A stretch of 39,349 bases of DNA from Alphaproteobacteria bacterium (GTDB lineage: Bacteria; Pseudomonadota; Alphaproteobacteria; Rhizobiales; JAJFHC01), in NCBI GenBank assembly GCA_021775805.1, contig JAJFHD010000075.1:1-39349 (forward strand). The letters are read 5' to 3'. Positions 14,106 to 22,265 of this stretch are shown piece by piece. Each line of letters opens with the position of its first letter. The first letter of the stretch is position 1. A model generated the notes under the pieces. It was not told where the DNA came from, did not search any database, and was given only the letters and a program-made list of their open reading frames with translations. Made by a program: the position numbers and the translations under genes.

Positions 14106-16112
14106 CTATTCGAAGTCCATGATCACTTCATCGACCGCCAGGATATCACCGGCATTGCAGTGAATCTTGCCAACCGTCACGTCGCGTTCGGCCCGCAGGA
14201 TGTTTTCCATCTTCATCGCCTCGACCACGCACAATACTTCGCCTGCCTTGACGGGCTGCCCCACGACAACGGCAATAGACACCACCAGGCCCGGCATGGG
14301 GCACAGGAGCATCTTTGAGGTGTCCGGCGGCAGCTTGACCGGCATCAGTGCCGCAAACTCAGCCTCCTGCTCAGTGAAGACAAAAAAGTCCTCTTCGACG
14401 CCGCGATGGGTAAGACGGTATCCGTTGAGGATCCGCGACACCTGGATGGCAAAGGCCCGACCGTTGACTTTGCCGCGCCAAACCGGTTGCCCCGGAGTCC
14501 ATGTGGATTCGACAACCGATTCCACATCGTCGTCGCCGTGAGACACACGAATGAACGGCCCATCGTCGACAATATCGACGGTGTGGTTTTCCCGGCCGAT
14601 CTGGACCACCCGCCGTTTCGTGAATTCCACCGCCCGGCCGCCGATCTGCCCGGTGATGTGACGCTTGCGCTCATTTTCCTTGTGATCGAGGCCAGCGACA
14701 ACCGCCACCAGACGGCGCTTAAACTTTTCCTTGAGTTCCGCCCCGGCAAACCCGTCAGGGTATTCTTCGGCGATAAACGCTGTCGTAAGGCGGCCCTCCT
14801 TCCAGCGCGGATGAGCCATCAACGCGGCCAGGAACGGAATGTTGTGCTGGATGCCGTCTATATGAAAGGCGTCGAGTGCGTCCGACATATGCGCAATCGC
14901 AGCATCGCGGTCCGGCCCATGCGTGCATAGCTTTGCAATCATCGGATCGTAGTAGACCGATATCTCGCCACCTTCGTAAACGCCGGTGTCGTTGCGCACG
15001 GTCAGACCGTCCTCGTCACGCCCCTCCTCCGGCGGCCGGTAGCGCACCAGCCTGCCGGTCGACGGCAGGAAGTTCCGGTAAGGATCTTCCGCATAGATCC
15101 GGCTCTCGACGGCCCAGCCGGTCAACGTAATGTCATCCTGCTGCAGCTGAAGCTTTTCTCCCGCTGCGACCCGGATCATCTGCTCGACCAGGTCGACCCC
15201 GGTTATCAGTTCGGTCACAGGATGTTCCACCTGTAGCCGCGTGTTCATTTCCAGGAAATAGAAGTTGCGTTCAGCGTCGACGATAAACTCCACCGTGCCC
15301 GCACTCTCGTAGTCCACCGCCTTCGCCAGCGCCACCGACTGCTCGCCCATGGCCCGGCGCGTCTCTTCATCGAGGAACGGGCTGGGCGCCTCCTCGATCA
15401 CCTTCTGGTTGCGGCGTTGGATCGAGCATTCCCGTTCGCCCAGGTAGATCGCACCGCCATGCTTGTCGCCCAGCACCTGAATCTCGATATGGCGCGGTTC
15501 GGTGATGAACTTTTCGATGAACACCCGGTCGTCGCCGAAACTGGAGCGGGCCTCGGACATGGAGGACGCGAAACCCTCCGCCACCTCGTCGCGGGAGTTG
15601 GCGATCCGCATGCCTTTGCCGCCGCCTCCCGCCGACGCCTTGATCATCACCGGATAGCCGATTTCGTCGGCAATCTTGACCGCCTCCTCGGCGTCGGCAA
15701 TTACGCCCAGGTAGCCAGGCACCGTGTTGACATTTGCCTCGTTGGCGAACTTCTTCGACGCGATCTTGTCGCCCATGACCTCGATCGCCTTGACGTTGGG
15801 ACCGATGAAAGCGATGCCGGCGTCCGCAAGGGCCTTCGCGAAAGCGGCATTCTCGGAGAGAAAGCCGTAACCCGGATGAACCGCCTCGGCGCCGGTCCGG
15901 CGAATGGCGTCAAGGATATTGTCGATCACCAGATAAGACTGGGTGGCGGCCGCAGGCCCGATGTTGACAGCCTCATCAGCCATCGAAACATGGAGCGCCT
16001 TGGCGTCGGCGTCGGAATAAACCGCCACCGTGGTGATGCCCATCCGGCGTGCGGTCTTGATCACCCGGCAGGCAATCTCACCTCTGTTGGCAATCAGTAT
16101 CTTCTTGAACAT
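14106..16112 (-). CDS. pccA: Propionyl-CoA carboxylase alpha subunit (biotin carboxylase/carrier)
   Basis: A 668-residue biotin-dependent subunit. Residues 1-450 are the biotin carboxylase: KILIANRGEIACRVI at the start, HPGYGFLSE, the glycine-rich ATP loop KASAGGGGKGMR, and EMNTRLQVEHPVTE. A linker with RYRPPEEGRDEDGLTVRND is followed by the BT domain that docks the beta subunit, and the C-terminal biotinyl domain carries the acceptor Lys634 in EAMKMEN. With PccB it turns propionyl-CoA into (S)-methylmalonyl-CoA in the degradation of Ile, Val, Thr and odd-chain fatty acids. YDPMIAKLCTHG and EDPYRNFLPSTGR favour PCC over methylcrotonyl-CoA carboxylase. It follows pccB by 27 bases. Confidence 0.93.
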   Translation of the reverse strand: MFKKILIANRGEIACRVIKTARRMGITTVAVYSDADAKALHVSMADEAVNIGPAAATQSYLVIDNILDAIRRTGAEAVHPGYGFLSENAAFAKALADAGIAFIGPNVKAIEVMGDKIASKKFANEANVNTVPGYLGVIADAEEAVKIADEIGYPVMIKASAGGGGKGMRIANSRDEVAEGFASSMSEARSSFGDDRVFIEKFITEPRHIEIQVLGDKHGGAIYLGERECSIQRRNQKVIEEAPSPFLDEETRRAMGEQSVALAKAVDYESAGTVEFIVDAERNFYFLEMNTRLQVEHPVTELITGVDLVEQMIRVAAGEKLQLQQDDITLTGWAVESRIYAEDPYRNFLPSTGRLVRYRPPEEGRDEDGLTVRNDTGVYEGGEISVYYDPMIAKLCTHGPDRDAAIAHMSDALDAFHIDGIQHNIPFLAALMAHPRWKEGRLTTAFIAEEYPDGFAGAELKEKFKRRLVAVVAGLDHKENERKRHITGQIGGRAVEFTKRRVVQIGRENHTVDIVDDGPFIRVSHGDDDVESVVESTWTPGQPVWRGKVNGRAFAIQVSRILNGYRLTHRGVEEDFFVFTEQEAEFAALMPVKLPPDTSKMLLCPMPGLVVSIAVVVGQPVKAGEVLCVVEAMKMENILRAERDVTVGKIHCNAGDILAVDEVIMDFE

Positions 16113-16139
16113 AGGGCTTTCCCCGAGGTGGGTCTTCCG

Positions 16140-17672
16140 TCAAAGCGGAATGTTGTCGTGTTTTTTCCAGGGATTCTGGAGTTCTTTGTTGCGCAGCATG
16201 AAGAGCGCGCGCACGATCCGTTTCCGGGTCGAATGCGGCATGATCACTTCATCGATGTAGCCCCGTTCGGCCGCAACGAAGGGCGAACAGAAACGATCTT
16301 CGTATTCCTTCGTACGCTTTTCGATTTCTTCCGGATTGTCGAGGCTTTGGCGATGAATGATCTCGACCGCGCCCTTTGCCCCCATCACAGCAATCTCGGC
16401 CGACGGCCAGGCATAGTTCATATCGCCGCGCAGATGTTTCGACGACATGACATCATAGGCACCGCCATAGGCCTTGCGCGTAATCACCGTTACTTTGGGA
16501 ACCGTCGCTTCGGCATAGGCGAACAGAAGCTTCGCGCCATGCTTGATCAGCCCGCCATACTCCTGGGCCGTGCCGGGAAGAAAGCCGGGCACATCGACAA
16601 AAGTCACCAGCGGAATGCCGAAGCAGTCGCAAAACCTGACAAACCGGGCAGCCTTGCGGCTCGCATCGGAATCGAGAACCCCGGCAAGGGCCATTGGCTG
16701 ATTGGCAATAAACCCCACCGTACTGCCGCTGACCCGGCCAAATCCGACAATGATGTTCTTGGCAAAACCCTCCTGAATCTCGAAGAAATCCCCTTCGTCG
16801 GCGACTTTGCGGATCAGCTCTTTCATGTCGTAGGGCTGGTTGGGGTTGGTCGGCACCAGGGTATCGAGCGATGCCTCAACACGCCCGTCGTCGTCGAAAC
16901 TGGGCAATTGCGGCACGTCTGCGGTGTTGCTTGAGGGCAGGAAATCCACCAGACGTCGCATCTGCAGAAGCGCTTCGACATCGTTGTCGTAGGCGCCGTC
17001 GGCAATCGAGGATTTCGTGGCGTGAACGCTCGCGCCACCCAGCTGTTCCGCCGTTACGGTTTCATTGGTCACCGTCTTGACCACATCAGGTCCGGTCACG
17101 AACATGTAGGAGGTATCGCGCACCATGAAAATGAAATCGGTCATGGCCGGCGAATAGACATCGCCGCCAGCGCACGGCCCCATGATTACCGAGATCTGCG
17201 GGATGACGCCCGACGCCAGCACGTTACGCTGAAAAACTTCGCCATAACCGCCAAGTGCCGCCACCCCCTCCTGGATGCGCGCGCCACCGGCATCGAAGAC
17301 ACCGATCACCGGTGCCCGGTTCTTCAAGGCCATGTCCTGGACCTTGGTGATCTTCTGGGCATGGGTCTCCGACAGCGACCCACCGAACACGGTAAAATCC
17401 TTGGCAAACAGATAGACCACCCGCCCGTTAATCGTGCCCCAACCGGTCACAACCCCGTCGCCCGGGATCTTTTGGTCCTGCATCCCGAAGTCGGTGCACC
17501 GGTGCTCGACGAACATGTCGAATTCCTCAAACGAGCCGTCGTCAAGCAGCAGGGCAACACGTTCGCGCGCCGTCAGCTTGCCGCGCTTGTGCTGAGCCTC
17601 GATCCGCCGTTCGCCGCCGCCAAGCCGCGCCACATCGCGGCGGGCCTCAAGTTCTCCCAGGATGTCCGTCAC
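16140..17672 (-). CDS. pccB: Propionyl-CoA carboxylase beta subunit (carboxyltransferase)
   Basis: A 510-residue carboxyltransferase with the two crotonase-like halves. The N-terminal half contains [27 protein letters not shown] and the acyl-CoA binding glycine pair in [12 protein letters not shown]; the C-terminal half contains [18 protein letters not shown], the carboxybiotin-binding region, and [22 protein letters not shown] and the overall length are those of PccB rather than MccB. It transfers carboxyl from biotin on PccA to propionyl-CoA. The start is a GTG with GAAGAG near it; an ATG ten bases upstream is out of frame. First gene of the pccB-pccA unit. Confidence 0.95.
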   Translation of the reverse strand: MTDILGELEARRDVARLGGGERRIEAQHKRGKLTARERVALLLDDGSFEEFDMFVEHRCTDFGMQDQKIPGDGVVTGWGTINGRVVYLFAKDFTVFGGSLSETHAQKITKVQDMALKNRAPVIGVFDAGGARIQEGVAALGGYGEVFQRNVLASGVIPQISVIMGPCAGGDVYSPAMTDFIFMVRDTSYMFVTGPDVVKTVTNETVTAEQLGGASVHATKSSIADGAYDNDVEALLQMRRLVDFLPSSNTADVPQLPSFDDDGRVEASLDTLVPTNPNQPYDMKELIRKVADEGDFFEIQEGFAKNIIVGFGRVSGSTVGFIANQPMALAGVLDSDASRKAARFVRFCDCFGIPLVTFVDVPGFLPGTAQEYGGLIKHGAKLLFAYAEATVPKVTVITRKAYGGAYDVMSSKHLRGDMNYAWPSAEIAVMGAKGAVEIIHRQSLDNPEEIEKRTKEYEDRFCSPFVAAERGYIDEVIMPHSTRKRIVRALFMLRNKELQNPWKKHDNIPL

Positions 17673-18084
17673 TGCTCTTCATCCCTCACTTCGAAATGTC
17701 ATCTCACGCCCTCTTGTTTAGCACTTGAGACAAACCGTGCAACTTACCCATTGGAATAACGTTACGAATGGTCGCACGCGGCTCTGGTTTCAGCCAGGGG
17801 GTTCGTTTTATTTGCACGGTGCGTCGTCCCCAACTGAAGTCGTGCAACATGTGGATCGGCGAGGAGATCCCGGCTCAAGGCCGGGAAACGGCACGGTTCT
17901 GGCGACCCGCTTCAGGGTCGTCCCCGAACCGTGACAGCGCCGATAGGTTGTCCACAAACGGATCTCCGCCCTCCCTCGTGTCCCGGCCTTGAGCCGGGAT
18001 CCACTCACCTGTCCATACGGCCCACCATCGCGATTGGGTAATGGTTTAGAGATCGAGCGAAGTCTATTTCTCGCCGCGCCAGCC
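17673..18084. other. Gene-free stretch with interspersed repeat
   Basis: No coding gene is supported in these 412 bases between pccB and the ATP12 gene. About 140 bases at the left end must hold the pccB promoter; none stands out clearly. From about 17820 to 18010 the DNA is composed of inverted-repeat hairpins described separately. Open frames across it read through the repeats and give low-complexity peptides, so I reject them. Confidence 0.7.
17866..18001. repeat. Inverted pair of 21-base units flanking a large hairpin
   Basis: Positions 17866-17886 and 17981-18001 are perfect reverse complements over 21 bases. Each copy is itself a stem-loop (TCCCGGC-TCAAG-GCCGGGA, 7-base stem). Between them, 17892-17933 forms a further hairpin: outer stem CACGGTTC/GAACCGTG, inner stem GCGACCC/GGGTCGT. 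The structure looks like the short interspersed palindromic elements scattered between genes in alphaproteobacteria. No open frame or transposase is linked to it. Confidence 0.8.
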
Positions 18085-18852
18085 TCAGGCCAACAAGGAA
18101 ACATACCGCAGCGCCGCCGAGTACTCGCTCAATCGCGCAGCACGGCGTTTCCCGGCTTCCTCATCGCTGCCCCATTGTTCGATTTGCCAGTCTTCATCCA
18201 CATGGGCTGCGGCCCATCCGGCCTGCTCGCTCACATCGCCCTGAACAAGGGCCAGGGCAATCAACACCGAACCGGTCAGATTGGAAACCGTGTGAAGTGC
18301 AGCCAGCGTAAACGCGTCGTGATCGTCAATTTGCTGCCTGAGCAGGTTGAGTGTCTCGGGAGGTTGTGCCTGAAACATCACGCCCTGCACGAGGATAAAC
18401 CGGGCACCGATGGCCGTTTCGATCGATCTAAGAACCGCGTCCCAATGCTGGGCCTGGCGGGCAACCAGCGTGTCGGGGCCATCCGCACGGTAACAAACAA
18501 GGTCGCTGGCCCCGAAGGCCGCCAGTTCGTCGACCACGTCAGCCCGGTGGCCCTCAATCCGGTCATTCGCCGAATTTGCGTGTTTCGTCAGCGGCATGAG
18601 CACGGGATCGATCACATCTTCCTGGGCATTCCATTCCCCGGCAATGGCTTCGGCCAGGGCTTTCTTCGGAACAGTCAAGAGCCGTTTGAGCGGCGTCTTG
18701 ACCGGCCTGCCGTCGAGTTCGATTCCGAACCCCGTGTCATGCTCCGTTGCAGCTGCCCGCTCATAGAACCGTTTCGGAAGATTGCGGTCCAGACGCCCGA
18801 TCTTTGCAATCCCGTCAGATACGATTGACGCGCGTTCCTGATTGTCGGTCAT
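18085..18852 (-). CDS. ATP12-family F1-ATPase assembly chaperone
   Basis: A 255-residue protein of the ATP12 family, the chaperone that binds the alpha subunit during assembly of the F1 part of ATP synthase in mitochondria and in alphaproteobacteria. Conserved blocks are RFYERAAATEHDTGFGIELDGRPVKTP near the N-terminus (a beta-rich region), EWNAQEDVIDPVLMPLTKHA, the FGASDLVCYRADGP block and QHWDAVL, and a helical C-terminus with VSNLTGSVLIALALVQG. The ATG overlaps the stop of the upstream HAD gene by four bases (ATGA). It is the last gene of the run that begins with the protease gene; the intergenic repeat follows. Confidence 0.93.
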   Translation of the reverse strand: MTDNQERASIVSDGIAKIGRLDRNLPKRFYERAAATEHDTGFGIELDGRPVKTPLKRLLTVPKKALAEAIAGEWNAQEDVIDPVLMPLTKHANSANDRIEGHRADVVDELAAFGASDLVCYRADGPDTLVARQAQHWDAVLRSIETAIGARFILVQGVMFQAQPPETLNLLRQQIDDHDAFTLAALHTVSNLTGSVLIALALVQGDVSEQAGWAAAHVDEDWQIEQWGSDEEAGKRRAARLSEYSAALRYVSLLA

Positions 18853-19547
18853 TGGAGTACCCCTTCTGCAAACCCCGGCAGCACGATAGAAAGCGCCTCG
18901 TCCAGTTGTGTGAACCGGTCGATGATCATCTCTGCTCCTGCGCCTTCCAGCGATGACCGGTCATGATAGCCCCACGAAACCCCTATTCCCTGAACACCCG
19001 CAGCTCTCGCCATTTCCATATCGAACACGGTATCACCGATCATGACCGTCCCGGACCGTTCTGCGCCGGTCTCGTTCATGGCCTGCTCCAGCATGGCAGG
19101 GTGCGGCTTCGACGGCGCATCGTCTGCGGTTTGAATAGTGGCAAAGCATCCCTCGAAAGCGTTCTCGCCGATCAACCGGGCAACACCGCGCTGGGATTTG
19201 CCGGTAGCGACCCCGATAAGTACGTTCGATCGCTGAGAAAGCCGCCTGATCGTGTCGGCGGCATCGGCATAAAGCGGTTCGACTGACGGTCCTTGGGTCC
19301 GTAATGCAAAACAGGCATTCCGGTAGCTCTGGGCGACACTCTCAATTGTCCGGTCGGCTTCATTGGGCAGCAGATTTTTCAATGCCACGGCAATCGAAAG
19401 TCCTACGCCGGAGAGGATCGACGGACGGTCAGGCGCTGCAAAGCCATGATCGACAAAGGCCTGCGCCATAGCGGTCACGATGACATTCTGACTGTCGACG
19501 ATCGTACCATCGCAATCGAACATCAGGAGAAACAAGCCTTGGGTCAC
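18849..19547 (-). CDS. HAD-superfamily hydrolase, phosphoglycolate phosphatase-like
   Basis: A 232-residue subfamily IA haloacid dehalogenase-like phosphatase. The nucleophile motif is FDCDGTIVDS, with Asp11 and Asp13; motif II is the Thr in VATGKSQRG; motif III is the Lys in SKPHP; motif IV is IGDTVFDMEMA. A helical cap lies between about residues 20 and 80. Substrate is not predictable; the nearest kind is phosphoglycolate phosphatase or a nucleotidase. The start is a GTG whose GTGA overlaps the stop of the upstream pseudouridine synthase; overlap at both ends shows tight coupling. Genes of this type commonly sit between rluC and the ATP12 gene in alphaproteobacteria. Confidence 0.88.
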   Translation of the reverse strand: MTQGLFLLMFDCDGTIVDSQNVIVTAMAQAFVDHGFAAPDRPSILSGVGLSIAVALKNLLPNEADRTIESVAQSYRNACFALRTQGPSVEPLYADAADTIRRLSQRSNVLIGVATGKSQRGVARLIGENAFEGCFATIQTADDAPSKPHPAMLEQAMNETGAERSGTVMIGDTVFDMEMARAAGVQGIGVSWGYHDRSSLEGAGAEMIIDRFTQLDEALSIVLPGFAEGVLQ

Positions 19548-20533
19548 ACATCGAACTCCGCAAAAAGGTCCTCGTCCGGCATCATGTCAAGGTTGAGAAA
19601 TGCCCAGGTCCTTTTCATGTGATCAGGCATTTCGGCTTCGAGTTCGAGCCTGCCGCGCACCGGATGCGGCAATGACAGGCTGCGGGCATGCAGATGCAGG
19701 CGCATTTCGATTTCGCCGCCCGGATTGGAATGCCGGTCGCCGTACTTCCGGTCGCCGACAATGGGATGCGCGATTGCAGCCATATGCGCGCGCAGCTGAT
19801 GGGTCCGGCCGGTTTCCGGCCTCAGCACCACCCACGCGGTCGTCACGCCGGCATTGGTAACCGTTGCATAATGGGTGACGGCCCGCTGGGCCTTGGGGTC
19901 TTCGATCTCAACCGCACGAACCCGCTGCTCACCTGCATGCCCGGTCTTGGCCAATGGCATGTTGATGGTGCCGTTGGCGGGTCTGGGAGCACCGGAGACC
20001 AGGGCCCAGTAGGTTTTCCTGATATCTCTGGTCTTGAACAGCCGTCCAAGATCTGTCGCAGCCTTGCGCGTTCGGGCAAGCAGGAGAACGCCGCTCGTGT
20101 CGCGGTCGAGGCGATGCACCAGTCTCGGCCGCTCATCGGCGTCGAAAGTCAGGGCGTCGAGCATGGCATCAAGATGCCGGTCGGTCTGCGTCCCTCCCTG
20201 AACCGCCAACCCGGAAGGCTTGTTGATCGCCAGCACATGATCGTCTCGAAAGATCACGAGGCTTCTCAGCTGCTGGATGTCTTTTCGCGACAGAGCACGC
20301 CTGGGTTTGTCGGCCCGCTCAGGCGCGTCCGGCAACGGCGGCACCCGGATGCTCTGTCCCGGCTCGAGGCGGGTATTGGCACGTACCCGCGCACCGTCCA
20401 CACGCACCTGGCCGCCACGAAGGATTTTCTGCAGCCGTCCATGGTTCAGCGCCGGATAATGCACCTTGAACCAGCGGTCCAGGCGCATGCCATCCTCATC
20501 GGCGCGGACTTCACGGTTTTCGACGCCGCTCAT
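19544..20533 (-). CDS. rluC: RluA/RluC-family 23S rRNA pseudouridine synthase
   Basis: A 329-residue RNA pseudouridine synthase. An N-terminal S4 RNA-binding domain (about 14-65: MRLDRWFKVHYPALNHGRLQ, then GGQVRVDGARV) is followed by the catalytic domain with NKPSGLAVQGG, the signature HRLDRDTSGVLLLART containing the catalytic Asp143, and the later RPETGRTHQLRAHMA motif. S4 plus this catalytic domain and the length fit RluC, which modifies the 23S rRNA, but RluD-type specificity cannot be excluded. I place the start at the ATG that overlaps the crcB stop as ATGA (20533); an earlier in-frame start would lie inside crcB. Confidence 0.9.
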   Translation of the reverse strand: MSGVENREVRADEDGMRLDRWFKVHYPALNHGRLQKILRGGQVRVDGARVRANTRLEPGQSIRVPPLPDAPERADKPRRALSRKDIQQLRSLVIFRDDHVLAINKPSGLAVQGGTQTDRHLDAMLDALTFDADERPRLVHRLDRDTSGVLLLARTRKAATDLGRLFKTRDIRKTYWALVSGAPRPANGTINMPLAKTGHAGEQRVRAVEIEDPKAQRAVTHYATVTNAGVTTAWVVLRPETGRTHQLRAHMAAIAHPIVGDRKYGDRHSNPGGEIEMRLHLHARSLSLPHPVRGRLELEAEMPDHMKRTWAFLNLDMMPDEDLFAEFDV

Positions 20534-20910
20534 TGCAACACCGCCCTCATGCCCCAAAGCCCCAAAAACAGGGCAAGAATCGAAAGACCGACGGATCCGG
20601 CGACATACAGCCCCGCACCCAGCATGGCTTTCTTTTCGACCAGCACCGCAACATCGAGGGAGAATGCCGAAAACGTCGTGAAACCGCCGAGAATGCCGGT
20701 CGTCAGGAACGCACGGGTTTCAGGTTCCACATGAAACCTGTGCGCCAGTGCCGAGATCAGCACCCCCATCACAAACGACCCGGCGATGTTGACGCTGAGC
20801 GTACCCCAGGGGAAGTTGGGGCCGAAATGGCGCAACATCTGGCTGGCGACAAGATAGCGGGCAGCAGCCCCCAGCGCACCACCGGCAGCGACCCACAAGA
20901 GCATGGTCAT
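20530..20910 (-). CDS. crcB: Fluoride exporter CrcB/Fluc
   Basis: A 126-residue four-helix membrane protein of the CrcB/Fluc fluoride channel family, which assembles as an antiparallel dimer and lets F- leave the cell. The diagnostic motifs are GTLSVNIAGSF with the pore Asn41 and GGFTTFSAFS (75-84), in which the two Phe form the fluoride-conducting Phe box. An Arg (R18) in helix one is at the usual place. The ATG overlaps the rarA stop and its stop overlaps the rluC start, both by four bases, so it has no promoter or fluoride riboswitch of its own here. Confidence 0.95.
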   Translation of the reverse strand: MTMLLWVAAGGALGAAARYLVASQMLRHFGPNFPWGTLSVNIAGSFVMGVLISALAHRFHVEPETRAFLTTGILGGFTTFSAFSLDVAVLVEKKAMLGAGLYVAGSVGLSILALFLGLWGMRAVLQ

Positions 20911-22214
20911 GCCTGCCCCCTTGTCCTGAGCTTGGCCCAGTAGGCCAGCCGTTTTTCAATCTCCTTTTCGAAACCGCGCGGTGCCGGCTCGTAGAAAGTT
21001 TGCCGGGCCATCTCGTCAGGGAAAAAATCCTGTCCGGAAAACGCGTTCTCTGCATCGTGGTCATACTGATAGCCCTGACCATAGCCTTCTTCTTTCATCA
21101 GCTTGGTTGGCGCATTGAGAATGTGTTTGGGTGGCGCCACACTACCGGTTTCCCGGGCCGTCCGCATGGCCGATTTGTAGGCCGTATAAAGCCTGTTTGA
21201 TTTGGGCGCCGTCGCCAGATAGAGCGTCGCCTGGGCCAGCGCCAGTTCGCCTTCGGGCGTGCCGATGAAATCGAACGCCTCCTTGGCGGCATTCGCCTGA
21301 ACCAGGGCCTGTGGATCGGCAAGACCGATGTCTTCCACCGCCGCCCTCACGAGGCGCCGGGCAATGAACAGCGGATCCTCGCCGCCGGCTAGCATGCGTG
21401 TCAGCCAGTATAACGCGGCATCGGGATCCGACCCGCGTATGGACTTGTGCAGGGCGCTGATCAGGTTGTAATGGCCTTCCCTGCCCTTGTCGTAGAGCGG
21501 CACCCGTTTTTGCACCAGATCGGCCAGCGCCTCCCGGTCCATCGGCGCCAGGGAGTCCGGGGTTATCGCGAACACTTCCTCAGCCAGATTGAGCGCGTAC
21601 CGGCCGTCGCCGTCCGCCATGGCAACCAGGCTCGCCCGCGCCGTATCGTCCACAGGCAGGCTGCGTCCCTCATGGGCTTCGGCACGTTCCAGAAGGCCGT
21701 TGATCGCGGTTTCGTCAAGACGCTTGAGCACCAGAACCTGGGCTCTGGACAGCAATGCGGAATTGAGTTCAAAAGACGGGTTTTCCGTCGTCGCACCAAC
21801 CAGCGTAATCGTGCCGTCTTCCATGACCGGAAGGAAACCGTCCTGCTGAGCCCGGTTGAACCTGTGGATCTCATCCACAAAGAGCAAAGTGCCCCGGCCT
21901 TCCTGCCGGCGCGCTCTCGCTGCCTCAAACGCCTTCTTGAGGTCCTGGACGCCGGAAAAGATGGCCGACATCGCCTCGAAGTGAAGGCCCGTCTCGCCGG
22001 CAAGCAGCCGGGCGATCGTCGTCTTGCCGGTGCCGGGCGGTCCCCAGAAAACGATCGATGACGGTCGGTTGGACGCCAGCATCCGGGTCAGGACGCCGGT
22101 CTCCCCCAGAAGGTGATCCTGTCCCAGCACATCGGACAGGACGGTTGGCCGCAGGCGGTCTGCGAGCGGACGGGGTGCTTCCTCGGCAAGCCCCGCTGCT
22201 TCAAACAAGGACAT
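20907..22214 (-). CDS. rarA: Replication-associated recombination protein A (AAA+ ATPase)
   Basis: A 435-residue RarA/MgsA protein, a clamp-loader-like AAA+ ATPase that acts at stalled replication forks and single-strand gaps. Walker A is GPPGTGKTT (58-66), Walker B is LLFVDEIHRF with Asp114-Glu115, sensor 1 is the Asn in GATTENPSFE; the C-terminal tetramerisation domain includes KSIRGSDPDAALYWL and LVRAAVEDIGLADP, both hallmarks of the family. The start at the ATG at 22214 has GAGGGGG five bases before it; a start ten codons earlier is possible but less well placed. It follows the serine protease gene by 51 bases and leads the overlapping run with crcB. Confidence 0.96.
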   Translation of the reverse strand: MSLFEAAGLAEEAPRPLADRLRPTVLSDVLGQDHLLGETGVLTRMLASNRPSSIVFWGPPGTGKTTIARLLAGETGLHFEAMSAIFSGVQDLKKAFEAARARRQEGRGTLLFVDEIHRFNRAQQDGFLPVMEDGTITLVGATTENPSFELNSALLSRAQVLVLKRLDETAINGLLERAEAHEGRSLPVDDTARASLVAMADGDGRYALNLAEEVFAITPDSLAPMDREALADLVQKRVPLYDKGREGHYNLISALHKSIRGSDPDAALYWLTRMLAGGEDPLFIARRLVRAAVEDIGLADPQALVQANAAKEAFDFIGTPEGELALAQATLYLATAPKSNRLYTAYKSAMRTARETGSVAPPKHILNAPTKLMKEEGYGQGYQYDHDAENAFSGQDFFPDEMARQTFYEPAPRGFEKEIEKRLAYWAKLRTRGQA

Positions 22215-22265
22215 GGCCGCCCCCTCTCGATTGTGCCGGTCCAATATCCGCTGGAACGGCAGATA

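Noticed and set aside
15417..16934. Long plus-strand open frame of about 500 codons opposite pccA/pccB
   Set aside because: It is the antisense shadow of two well-supported genes with high third-position G+C; it has no SD or protein signature and crosses the pccA-pccB gap.
17808..18104. Minus-strand open frame across the intergenic repeat
   Set aside because: It runs through the inverted repeats and gives a low-complexity peptide; the repeats explain the open frame.
20911..20960. Possible fluoride riboswitch before crcB
   Set aside because: The crcB start lies inside the rarA coding region, leaving no room for a leader aptamer.
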